Of a stretch of 64,000 nt of DNA, positions 27,589-35,415 are shown piece by piece; positions within the stretch are counted from its first letter, which is position 1; each line of letters starts with the position of its first letter. Under the pieces are notes generated by a model. It did not search any database and was not told the DNA's origin. It was given only the letters and a program-made list of their open reading frames with translations. The position numbers and the translations under genes were made by a program. Origin of the DNA: Patescibacteria group bacterium (GTDB lineage: Bacteria > Patescibacteria > Paceibacteria > Paceibacterales > UBA10102); NCBI GenBank assembly GCA_024239055.1, contig JANBVJ010000001.1, positions 372,001-436,000 of the forward strand, in the 5' to 3' direction.

Positions 27589-27675
27589 GCCTGGGTGGCG
27601 GAACTGGCAGACGCGTAGCACTCAAAATGCTATGAGAGCAATCTCGTGTGGGTTCGACTCCCACCCCAGGCACCA
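27589..27675 (+). tRNA. tRNA-Leu, anticodon CAA
   Basis: The acceptor arms GCCTGGG and CCCAGGC pair fully, the D-loop has GGCAGACGCG, the anticodon loop is CTCAAAA with anticodon CAA, a long class II variable arm follows, the T-arm has GGGTTCGACTCCC, and the discriminator A and CCA are encoded. It has its own promoter and a hairpin downstream. Confidence 0.96.
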
Positions 27676-27677
27676 AA

Positions 27678-27704
27678 AAACAGGGAATATACCCTGTTTT
27701 AGTA
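27678..27704. terminator. Bidirectional terminator between tRNA-Leu and folD
   Basis: AAACAGGG-AATATA-CCCTGTTT forms a perfect 8-bp stem with T-runs on both strands. It ends tRNA-Leu on the plus strand and folD on the minus strand. Confidence 0.85.
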
Positions 27705-28526
27705 TTACTCTGAAAGTAAAAGAAGATTAGAGAACAGACAAGCCACAGTAACAGGACCTACTCCTCCTGGCACAGGAGAAATATAGGATGCTTTTTCACT
27801 TACGCTTTCTGTATCTATATCTCCAGTAGTTACTCCGCCCTCAACTGAAATACCAGCATCAATTACTACAGCTCCCTCTTTAACCATCTCCCCTGTTATT
27901 AATCCTGCCTTTCCTACGCCAGATACAACAATATCTCCCTGCTGTATTGTTTTTGCAAGATCACTTGTTTGAGAATGAGCAACAATAACATTAGCTCCTG
28001 CTGACTCAAAGTATATTTGAGCCGGAAGTCCAACTAATCTCCCCCTTCCTACAATAACAACAGTCTTTCCCTGTACTGGAATCTCATAATGAAGCAGTAT
28101 CTCAGCAATAGCTGAAATAGTAGGAGGAAGAATAGAGAGCTCCCCTTTCTGAAACTTATTAAATGCAGTTTCGGAAAGAACATCAACATCCTTTTCTTCT
28201 GGAATCTTATTAAGTACAGCTTCTGTATTAAATGCAGAAGGCAAAGGAAGCTGAACAATCATACCAGTAGTTGAAGAAGTATTACCTATCTTCTCTACTT
28301 CAGACTCTAGCTCCTGTTGTAAAATATCCTCTGGGAACTTATATAGCTTAAATGAAACACCAAGAGACAAAGCAATCTCTTTCTTTCTTTCAATATAGGT
28401 TACAGAAGCAGGATGCGTGCCTACCTGAACTACAGCTAACTCAAGGGAAGCTTCTTTAGCTTCTTTCTTCACACGAGAGAGAATATGAGAGGCAACTTCT
28501 TTGCCGTCAAGAATACGAGCTATCAT
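27705..28526 (-). CDS. folD: Methylene-tetrahydrofolate dehydrogenase/cyclohydrolase FolD
   Basis: A bifunctional one-carbon enzyme that interconverts methylene-, methenyl- and formyl-THF with NADP. The catalytic Tyr44 and Lys48 are in TYIERKKEIA, the substrate motif is VQLPLP, the nucleotide-binding GRGRLVGLPAQI follows, and the C-terminal SPVPGGVGPVTVA signature is intact. In the usual GRSxxVGxP motif the Ser is replaced by Gly. 273 aa is normal. It overlaps glyA by four bases (ATGA), so the serine-to-methylene-THF-to-formyl-THF steps are made from one message. Confidence 0.96.
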   Translation of the reverse strand: MIARILDGKEVASHILSRVKKEAKEASLELAVVQVGTHPASVTYIERKKEIALSLGVSFKLYKFPEDILQQELESEVEKIGNTSSTTGMIVQLPLPSAFNTEAVLNKIPEEKDVDVLSETAFNKFQKGELSILPPTISAIAEILLHYEIPVQGKTVVIVGRGRLVGLPAQIYFESAGANVIVAHSQTSDLAKTIQQGDIVVSGVGKAGLITGEMVKEGAVVIDAGISVEGGVTTGDIDTESVSEKASYISPVPGGVGPVTVACLFSNLLLLSE

Positions 28527-29854
28527 TGTGGAAGAGGGAAGTTCTCAGCTAATTGCGTAACCTCTTTTTTAATTGAAAGTATTGTTTCATTCTTGCTTGT
28601 AGCGTCATCAAACTCCTTTAAATACGCGGCTCTGGCTTCTTTTCCCTTGGGAAGCTGATAATCCTTAACTTCTTCAATTATTGCAGCTATCCAGCCTGCA
28701 ATCTGCTCCATTTCCTTTTCCTTCATACCTCTTGTGGTAATAGCTGGAGTTCCTATTCTTACTCCGCTTGGGTAGAAAGGAGACCCAGGGTCTTTTGGTA
28801 TAGTATTCTTGTTTACGGTAATGCCAGCCATATCCAAAGCTTCCTGCACAAAGATTCCGTTGCCCACTCCGTACTTGGTAAGGTCAACAAGCATCATATG
28901 GTTGTCAGTACCGCCTGAAACTAACTTCACTCCTTTATCTATTAAGGCTGCAGCTAGAGCCTTAGCATTAGCTACAATCTGCTTTCCATACTCAGAAAAC
29001 TCTGGAGTCATAGTTTCACCCAAGGCTACGGCAATGGCTGCTGTCTGGTGATTATGAGGTCCCCCTTGTACTCCTCTTGGGAAGACAGCTGCATCTATCT
29101 TATCTGCCAACTCAGGGTCTTTCTCCAATCCCCTTTCTGTAACCATAATCATAGCTCCCCTGGGACCTCGCAGAGTCTTGTGAGTTGTAGTTGTAATAAT
29201 ATGGGCATACGGAGCCGGACTTACATGAGCTCCAGCTATTATAAGTCCCGCAATATGAGCTATATCTGCAACAAAGTATGCTCCAACTTCGTCTGCAATC
29301 TTAGCAAACTCTTCAAAAGGAAACTCTCTTACGTAAGCTGTAGCCCCGCACCAGATAAGTTTTGGCTTGTGCTCCTGAGCTAACGCTCTGACCTCCTCAA
29401 AGTCAATATACCCGTCTTCTTTTACATGATAGGGAACTCTTTTAAAATATCTACCTGAGATATTTATCTTCCATCCGTGAGTCAAATGCCCACCATCTGG
29501 CAAATCCAATCCCATTACCTTGTCTCCCAGCTCACATACCGCAAGATATACTGCGGTATTCGCAGGAGAGCCAGAATACACCTGCACATTTGCATGTGGG
29601 ACCGAAAAAGCCTTCTTTGCCCTGTTAATAGCTAGATTCTCAATCTTATCTATTACCTGGTTACCTGCATAATAACGCTTACCAGGATACCCTTCAGAAT
29701 ATTTATCTGTTAAACGAGAACCCAAAGCTTCCAATACTGATGAGGAAGTATGGTTTTCAGAGGGAATCATCTCTAATCCCCCTTTCTGCCGTGCTATCTC
29801 AGCCTCTATCAACTCATATACCTCCGGATCCGTCTGTTTTATCTTATCTAACAT
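28523..29854 (-). CDS. glyA: Serine hydroxymethyltransferase
   Basis: PLP enzyme converting serine and THF to glycine and methylene-THF. The PLP lysine is Lys226 in TTTTHKTLRGPRGA; EMIPSENHTS, KYSEGYPGKRYYAGN and the NTIPKDPGSPFYPSGVRIG C-terminal region are all conserved. 443 aa, complete. Six bases separate it from the MFS transporter gene upstream and its stop overlaps the start of folD. No Shine-Dalgarno site is evident, consistent with coupling to the upstream gene. Confidence 0.97.
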   Translation of the reverse strand: MLDKIKQTDPEVYELIEAEIARQKGGLEMIPSENHTSSSVLEALGSRLTDKYSEGYPGKRYYAGNQVIDKIENLAINRAKKAFSVPHANVQVYSGSPANTAVYLAVCELGDKVMGLDLPDGGHLTHGWKINISGRYFKRVPYHVKEDGYIDFEEVRALAQEHKPKLIWCGATAYVREFPFEEFAKIADEVGAYFVADIAHIAGLIIAGAHVSPAPYAHIITTTTHKTLRGPRGAMIMVTERGLEKDPELADKIDAAVFPRGVQGGPHNHQTAAIAVALGETMTPEFSEYGKQIVANAKALAAALIDKGVKLVSGGTDNHMMLVDLTKYGVGNGIFVQEALDMAGITVNKNTIPKDPGSPFYPSGVRIGTPAITTRGMKEKEMEQIAGWIAAIIEEVKDYQLPKGKEARAAYLKEFDDATSKNETILSIKKEVTQLAENFPLPQ

Positions 29855-29860
29855 AGTAAT

Positions 29861-31057
29861 TTATTTTATTCTCATTGTAGGACTATTCTGCAAGAACATA
29901 AAGCAGAGAACAGCTATAGCGGCAACAAAGAATATGACGCCAAGCGGAAAGCTAGGAACAACAAGAAATAGGACTCCAAGTAATGCAAAGAATATAAACT
30001 TTGCCCCTCCATTAATCACCTCTCTGTAGACGATAAACTCATCAGCCTGTTCCTTTAAGCTCCCTGCTTTTTCATAAAAGAAGGTAAAGAATGGAATACC
30101 TACCGCAGCCCTCGAGGTCTTGTAGACTGTCTGGGCCAAGAAGGCATCAAATGGCGTCTGCACAAAGTACTTCATCACCCATGCAATAGATGTCCAGATA
30201 GCCCCAATATTTAACAGCCACGAGCGATCCTTGGTATCAGAAAGCTTCCCAATATAGAGAATGAAGAGAGCTGAAATCAACAGGGAAAAAGAGGTAATCC
30301 CTCCAATCTGAGAGAAGGTAATGGCTGCCATAAACATAAAGAGAGGCCATATCGTAAGGTTTATCGCTATCTCCAAGGCTACCGAAGAAAAGGCTAAACT
30401 TGCGCGCCAGCGTTCCCTTGAGAATATCTTTCCAAAGACCTTTCTATAGGAATCTGTATACATCTCGTGGGTTTCCTTCGTATACATAAGCGGAATAGCA
30501 GAAGCCAATAGTGTTATAAGTACAGCCACAAACAATGCAGGATATCCAAGGGTTGTTATAATCCAACCCCCGATAAAAGGACTGGCTACCATAGGAAGCA
30601 AGGCCGCCACATTCACCTTCCCTACTTCTTTTCCACGATGAGAAGTAGAGGAGAACCTTACAAAGTCAATATGGAAAGAAGGCCAGTACAAAGCCATTCC
30701 TGCAGCCCCCGCTACAACTGCCAATGGAACAAAGAAGAAAGACTGGGAAAAGAGAAAAAGGGAGATATAAAATATAAAGTACAGAAAGTAGCTGACTAAA
30801 ATGCTGCGCGTTGGCCCTATCTTTGATATAACCTTAGCCCCCATCACCACAAACAATCCGTACAACAGATAGAGAGCCGCAAAGAAAAAGAAGACAGGAG
30901 CTATGGTTTGGTTAAAGAATAAAAAGATATAGACCGCCTCAAAAACTAAGACCATTCCCATTGCCAGATTGCGAATGGCAACTGCAATAAAGAACTTATC
31001 TACGTCCCGTTTTACAAAATAGTCAAAGTAGTGAACAAATGTATTGGGGGCTATCAT
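29861..31057 (-). CDS. Major facilitator superfamily transporter
   Basis: About 12 hydrophobic helices over 398 aa, with a charged cytoplasmic loop in the middle (YTKETHEMYTDSYRKVFGK) and a YIGKLSDTKDRSW loop near residue 260 that matches the MFS loop between helices. Substrate unknown. Its start overlaps the tsaC stop by four bases and it precedes glyA by six. A role in importing a one-carbon or amino acid compound would fit its place but is a guess. Confidence 0.85.
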   Translation of the reverse strand: MIAPNTFVHYFDYFVKRDVDKFFIAVAIRNLAMGMVLVFEAVYIFLFFNQTIAPVFFFFAALYLLYGLFVVMGAKVISKIGPTRSILVSYFLYFIFYISLFLFSQSFFFVPLAVVAGAAGMALYWPSFHIDFVRFSSTSHRGKEVGKVNVAALLPMVASPFIGGWIITTLGYPALFVAVLITLLASAIPLMYTKETHEMYTDSYRKVFGKIFSRERWRASLAFSSVALEIAINLTIWPLFMFMAAITFSQIGGITSFSLLISALFILYIGKLSDTKDRSWLLNIGAIWTSIAWVMKYFVQTPFDAFLAQTVYKTSRAAVGIPFFTFFYEKAGSLKEQADEFIVYREVINGGAKFIFFALLGVLFLVVPSFPLGVIFFVAAIAVLCFMFLQNSPTMRIK

Positions 31058-31647
31058 TGTATCTTCCCAGATCCCTTCCTAATAATTGCTGCTTGATGTA
31101 TAAAATCTACCACAGAAGAGGGGGGAGAGGAAGTAAGATCTCCTGCGTCATACACAACATCCGGAGTATATTTGCGACCTGCAAACTCCGCAATAACTTT
31201 CTGCCCACTCAGTATGGGCGGGTTTCCCGAGAGGTTAGCTGAGGTTCCAATCAAAGGAATATCAATCTTCTTTAATATCTCCTGTAAAAAAGGATACCCT
31301 GGTATGCGCATACCTATCTTTTCTGTGGTTCCTGTAACATCTGGCAATACTCCTCTGCTTCTTACAATAACCGTTACCTTGCCAGGCCAATATTTTTTCA
31401 TAAATGACTCTTGAGAAGAATCTACAACTCCAAATTCCTTTGCCATCTCAATATCTCTTACAAAAATAGGGAATGCCTTTCCTGGCTCCCGTCCCTTTAT
31501 AGTAAATATCCTCTCAACCGCCTCTTTATTTGTCGCATCAGCAACTAACCCATACACAGTGTCTGTGGGACAGATAATTACCTTTCCCTGCTGTAAGGCA
31601 ACAACTACTGAATCCACATTCGTTTCTTTAATCTTCCAAGTATCCAT
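31054..31647 (-). CDS. tsaC: Threonylcarbamoyl-AMP synthase (TsaC/YrdC/Sua5)
   Basis: Makes threonylcarbamoyl-AMP from threonine, bicarbonate and ATP for the t6A base of ANN-decoding tRNAs. Signatures are CPTDTVYGLVADA, IKGREPGKAFPIFV, WPGKVTVI and GTSANLSGNPP. The start ATG 31647 (MDTWKIKETN) was chosen because a perfect TATAAT -10 ends seven bases upstream, giving a leaderless message, and because the longer in-frame extension would run through the T-run at the end of the upstream RNA gene. 197 aa is the YrdC-only form. Confidence 0.93.
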   Translation of the reverse strand: MDTWKIKETNVDSVVVALQQGKVIICPTDTVYGLVADATNKEAVERIFTIKGREPGKAFPIFVRDIEMAKEFGVVDSSQESFMKKYWPGKVTVIVRSRGVLPDVTGTTEKIGMRIPGYPFLQEILKKIDIPLIGTSANLSGNPPILSGQKVIAEFAGRKYTPDVVYDAGDLTSSPPSSVVDFIHQAAIIRKGSGKIQ

Positions 31648-31667
31648 GTTCCTATTATATGTGCTTT

Positions 31668-31930
31668 TGGAGAAAAAAAAAGACCTTTTAAGGGAAGACC
31701 TTTGAGGAGGGTGATCTGTTATATCCGAGGGAAAGTCGCCGCGAGAAACTCTCCCATAACAGACCACCCTCCATCGGAAGGGATGAACCTAGACTCTGAA
31801 CTTCTGCCTCGCGTTGGCACGCCGCGTGCCTGCGAGTACCAAAGTCTAAGACATCCTAGAAGAATAGCAAGAAAAGGAGGAGGAAGGGATGCTAAAACCC
31901 AAAAGCCTTTCCTGCTACTCAAAAGATCTA
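31668..31930 (-). ncRNA. Unidentified structured RNA, about 260 nt
   Basis: A gene-free stretch between tsaC and the nucleotidyltransferase. On the minus strand a promoter with TTGACC (31963-31958), 16-base spacer and extended TGgTATAAA (31941-31936) predicts a start near 31929; a nine-T run at 31680-31672 could end it. Between them are strong helices: 31706-31722 with 31756-31772 (7 and 8 bp), and a nested set 31781-31785/31852-31856, 31790-31795/31843-31848, 31808-31812/31832-31836 and 31816-31821/31825-31830, plus 31865-31869/31890-31894. No match to tmRNA, RNase P, SRP or 6S hallmarks was seen. No long convincing ORF lies here. Confidence 0.65.
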
Positions 31931-31935
31931 CATCC

Positions 31936-31963
31936 TTTATACCATATCACTCTACCTGGTCAA
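31936..31963 (-). promoter_or_regulatory. Promoter of the structured RNA
   Basis: Minus strand TTGACC, 16-base spacer, TATAAA with an upstream TG (extended -10). The -35 lies inside the last codons of the nucleotidyltransferase gene. Confidence 0.65.
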
Positions 31964-32623
31964 GAAGTTCTCAGCGGCATCAAGAGACTCTGGAGTCGCA
32001 ATAGGAAACCATTTTTCTGCAACAGAATAGAAAAGAGAAGAGTTTTGTAAAACTTGTTTCACATAATCTGTAAACTCATATTCCCCACGCACGGACTTTT
32101 GAATTGATACCTTGAGGATAGAGCTGGGAAGATGATAGGCTCCCGTATTCACCAATTTGCTCGTAGGATTCTCTGGTTTTTCAAGTAATTCTATAACTCT
32201 GTTCCCATTTGTTGTAATAACACCAAAGTTCTCTGGATGTTCTGACTCTGCCACCATAATGGCAGGAAAAATCTTCAAAAGAGCTGCGATATCATCTTTA
32301 TGGTACAAATCATCTCCATTTAAAAAGAGACAGGATTCATCAAGAAAAGGAGCGGCCTGAAGAGCTGCGTCACCCGTTCCTTTTTGCGTACTCTGCCATA
32401 CATATTTAATCTTAATATCGCCATATGAGTCACCAAGCTTAGACTCAATCATCTCACCCTTATACCCAACAACAAGAATAACCTCGTTCACCAAACCTGC
32501 AAGTTGAGATAGATTATGCTCTAAAATAGATGTATCCCCTACAGATAAAAGGGATTTTGGTGTTGAATTCGTAAGGGGACGCATACGTATTCCCTTTCCT
32601 GCAGCAAAAATAACAGCCTGCAT
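31952..32623 (-). CDS. Sugar-nucleotidyltransferase (RmlA/GlmU-N-like)
   Basis: A GT-A fold nucleotidyltransferase that activates a sugar phosphate with NTP. The signature GKGIRMRPLTNSTPKSLL is standard, with the metal Asp in FLNGDDLYH and the substrate stretch KPENPTSKLVNTGAYHLP. 223 aa covers only the catalytic domain, with no acyltransferase beta-helix. In the cluster with yvcK and glmS it may serve UDP-GlcNAc or related precursor formation, though the exact sugar is not readable. Four bases separate it from yvcK. Confidence 0.88.
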   Translation of the reverse strand: MQAVIFAAGKGIRMRPLTNSTPKSLLSVGDTSILEHNLSQLAGLVNEVILVVGYKGEMIESKLGDSYGDIKIKYVWQSTQKGTGDAALQAAPFLDESCLFLNGDDLYHKDDIAALLKIFPAIMVAESEHPENFGVITTNGNRVIELLEKPENPTSKLVNTGAYHLPSSILKVSIQKSVRGEYEFTDYVKQVLQNSSLFYSVAEKWFPIATPESLDAAENFLTR

Positions 32624-32627
32624 ATAA

Positions 32628-33578
32628 TTATTTCAATATATTCATTATTGATTGGGCTAAAACATCTGAATCGTGTCGAATAAATCCATTAGGTCGAAGT
32701 AAATCTTTCTCTACGATAGTTATAGATGAATCCTTAAAATCCTCTGGCGCATACACAACAAACTCTGCCTGTTCTTTTTCATATGTTTTGATACGCTCAG
32801 GCAGTGGAGTTTTTGTATTAACCAACATATATTGAATACCATCTTTCAGATATTTTTCAATGGTATTTAGAAAATCTTTTGAGGAAAAACCAGATGTCTC
32901 TCCAAATTTTGTCATAATATTGCATACATATATCTTCTTTGCCTTGGTCTTGCTACATGCCTCTGAAATACCATCAACAAGAAAATTAGGAATAATACTT
33001 GTGAAAAGATCCCCTGGACCTATAACAATGGCGTCGGCCTCTAAAATTGCCTCAACTGCCTTGGGATTTGCTTTACATGTAGGTTCTAACCAGATTTTTT
33101 CAATTTTAAGATTTCCATCATGTGCTGGAATATCAATATTTGTCTCACCTTTTATAACTTCCCCATTCTCCAACTCCGCCATTAATCTGACATTCTCTAA
33201 AGTTGAAGGAATAACTCTTCCTTTTATATTCAATATCTTACCTGCCTCCTCAATTGCCTTTTCAAAACTTCCAAGATTTTGTGCAAGAGCAGTTAAAAGA
33301 AGATTTCCTATATTGTGCTCCTTTAAACTGCCATTGGAAAAACGAAAGGAGAAAAGATCAGCAACTGACTTTTCAGCGTTTGAGAGGGCAACTAATGCAG
33401 GGCGCACAGAGCCCGGAGGAAGCACACCAAACTCTTCCCTAAGAATTCTGCTTGAGCCTCCGTCATCTGCCATTGATACCACGGCCGAAAGCTCCACTTC
33501 GTGCTTTTTTAATCCTGAGAGAACTGTATACGTTCCTGTTCCCCCTCCTATTACAACAATGCGTTTTTTTTCTTTCAT
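32628..33578 (-). CDS. yvcK: YvcK/CofD-like protein (putative gluconeogenesis factor)
   Basis: 316 aa, beginning VVIGGGTGTYTVLSGLKKHE, with the SMADDGGSSRILREEFGVLPPGSVRPALVALS region that defines the YvcK group. In Bacillus and mycobacteria YvcK binds UDP-GlcNAc and steers cell wall precursor metabolism and carbon use. The same link is supported here because glmS, the first step towards UDP-GlcNAc, lies two bases upstream and a sugar nucleotidyltransferase follows. No TM segments. Confidence 0.92.
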   Translation of the reverse strand: MKEKKRIVVIGGGTGTYTVLSGLKKHEVELSAVVSMADDGGSSRILREEFGVLPPGSVRPALVALSNAEKSVADLFSFRFSNGSLKEHNIGNLLLTALAQNLGSFEKAIEEAGKILNIKGRVIPSTLENVRLMAELENGEVIKGETNIDIPAHDGNLKIEKIWLEPTCKANPKAVEAILEADAIVIGPGDLFTSIIPNFLVDGISEACSKTKAKKIYVCNIMTKFGETSGFSSKDFLNTIEKYLKDGIQYMLVNTKTPLPERIKTYEKEQAEFVVYAPEDFKDSSITIVEKDLLRPNGFIRHDSDVLAQSIMNILK

Positions 33579-33580
33579 AT

Positions 33581-35407
33581 CTATTCAACCGTTACTGATT
33601 TTGCAAGATTACGTGGCTTATCCACGTCATACCCGCGCTTAACTCCAATCTCGTATGCGAACAGCTGTAAAGGAAGTACGGAAAGAATTGGAGTAAGCAT
33701 CTCTATGGTCTTTGGAATATAAATAACGTCATCAGCCAGATTTGCTATCTCTTTATCTCCCACAGAAGCTATAGCGATAATAGAACCTCCTCGTGCTTTT
33801 ATCTCCTGAATATTAGAAATCATTTTTTCATACACACTGTCACTAGGACAGATAGCTAAAGTGGGAAAGTTCTCGTCTATTAAGGCAATGGAGCCGTGTT
33901 TCATCTCCCCCGCCCCATATCCCTCAGCATGCACATAGGAAATCTCTTTTAACTTTAAGGCTCCCTCCAAGGCTATAGGATAGTTATACTTTCTGCCAAT
34001 ATAAAGCATATTTGAAAAGCTAGCGTATTTCTGCGCCAATTGTGCAATTACTTCTTTCTGCCCCAACACCTGCTTAACCAAATCTGGAAGACGAGCTATC
34101 TCCTCCACAATGCGTTTTCCCAACACCAGAGACATACTTCTTTGTCTTGCCAAAAAGACCGTAAGCATAGCTAGGGCAACGAGTTGGGAAGTAAAAGCCT
34201 TTGTTGAGGCAACTCCAATTTCAGGACCGGCATGATTGTAAATACCCGCCGTAATCTCACGCGCAACAGAAGATCCCACTGTATTGACAATACCAAGAGT
34301 CAGACCACCCTTTCGCTTAACTTCTCGTAACGCCGCCAATGTATCTGCAGTTTCGCCGGATTGCGAAATAAAGAGAAAGGCGGTATCTGGACTCACGATT
34401 GGCTTTCTATATCGAAACTCAGAAGCAATATCAACCTCACATGAAAGACCAGCATACTCCTCAATCATGTATTTTCCTGTCATTGCAGAAAAGAACGCAG
34501 TTCCGCACGCAATAATGTGAATGCGCTTCATGCCCCGCAACTTCTCTTCCACTTCTTCTAATCCTCCAAGCTTTACCGCTCCTTCTTTTGGTAGAAGGCG
34601 TCCGCGAATAACATTTCGTATGCTTTCTGGCTGCTCTAAAATCTCCTTTAACATAAAGGTCTCATGTCCTCCTTTCTGTGCCTCCTCTGCACTCCATTCA
34701 AGTTCTGTAATTTCTTTTTCTTTTTTAATATTATGAAGATCGGTAACCGTAAAAGTACCTGATTCTAAAACCGCAACCTCTCCATCATCCAAAAACACCA
34801 TTTTGTTTGAATGAGAAACAATGGCAGACGGGTCAGAAGCAACAAATCCTCCAGAGTCATTTACCGATATAACAAGAGGGGAGGATACTCGGGCAGCAAC
34901 AATCTTTCCAGGATCATCCCTAGCCACCACGGCCATACCATAACTCCCCTTTACCAATAAAAGTGCCTGGCGCACGGCCTTTGGCAAGTCACCCTTAAAA
35001 AAATGCTCAATTAGGTGGGGAAGGACTTCTGTATCGGTTTCTGAGTGAAATACATGTCCCTTCTCCTCTAACTGTCTCTTAAGAGACATAAAGTTCTCAA
35101 TAATGCCATTGTGTACTACAAAGATATTATTATTACAGTCAGCGTGAGGATGCGCGTTAGCTTCTGTAACCTCTCCATGCGTTGCCCATCTTGAATGTCC
35201 TAATCCTACTGTTCCCTTAAAGTCAGACTTCTGAACTTTTTCCTCTAAAACCTCTAGTTTTCCCACTGCCCTAACAAGTTCTGGTTTTTCTTTTTCAAAC
35301 ACAATAATGCCACTTGAGTCATATCCTCGATAGCTTTGTTTTCTCAGACCATCTAAAATCAGAGGTGTCGCTGACTTATTCCCAATATATCCAATAATTC
35401 CACACAT
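33581..35407 (-). CDS. glmS: Glucosamine-fructose-6-phosphate aminotransferase
   Basis: Converts fructose-6-phosphate and glutamine to glucosamine-6-phosphate, the entry to amino sugars. The N-terminal Ntn glutaminase starts with catalytic Cys2 (MCGIIGYIG), so ATG 35407 is the start; the longer frame would overlap leuS. Two SIS domains follow (SQSGETADTLAAL, and the PIALEGALKLKEISYVHAEGY region) and the C-terminus is the usual NLAKSVTVE. 608 aa is full length. No glmS ribozyme is visible in the eight bases between leuS and glmS. Confidence 0.97.
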   Translation of the reverse strand: MCGIIGYIGNKSATPLILDGLRKQSYRGYDSSGIIVFEKEKPELVRAVGKLEVLEEKVQKSDFKGTVGLGHSRWATHGEVTEANAHPHADCNNNIFVVHNGIIENFMSLKRQLEEKGHVFHSETDTEVLPHLIEHFFKGDLPKAVRQALLLVKGSYGMAVVARDDPGKIVAARVSSPLVISVNDSGGFVASDPSAIVSHSNKMVFLDDGEVAVLESGTFTVTDLHNIKKEKEITELEWSAEEAQKGGHETFMLKEILEQPESIRNVIRGRLLPKEGAVKLGGLEEVEEKLRGMKRIHIIACGTAFFSAMTGKYMIEEYAGLSCEVDIASEFRYRKPIVSPDTAFLFISQSGETADTLAALREVKRKGGLTLGIVNTVGSSVAREITAGIYNHAGPEIGVASTKAFTSQLVALAMLTVFLARQRSMSLVLGKRIVEEIARLPDLVKQVLGQKEVIAQLAQKYASFSNMLYIGRKYNYPIALEGALKLKEISYVHAEGYGAGEMKHGSIALIDENFPTLAICPSDSVYEKMISNIQEIKARGGSIIAIASVGDKEIANLADDVIYIPKTIEMLTPILSVLPLQLFAYEIGVKRGYDVDKPRNLAKSVTVE

Positions 35408-35415
35408 AGAAACAA

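Noticed and set aside
31668..31930. RNase P RNA or SRP RNA as the identity of the structured RNA
   Set aside because: A GGGAAAGTC-like string and an ACAGA string occur on the plus strand but only about 30 bases apart and in the wrong arrangement for the RNase P core; the SRP GGAA-loop helix is not found.
35408..35415. glmS ribozyme/riboswitch upstream of glmS
   Set aside because: Only eight bases separate leuS and glmS, and the leuS end shows no ribozyme core.
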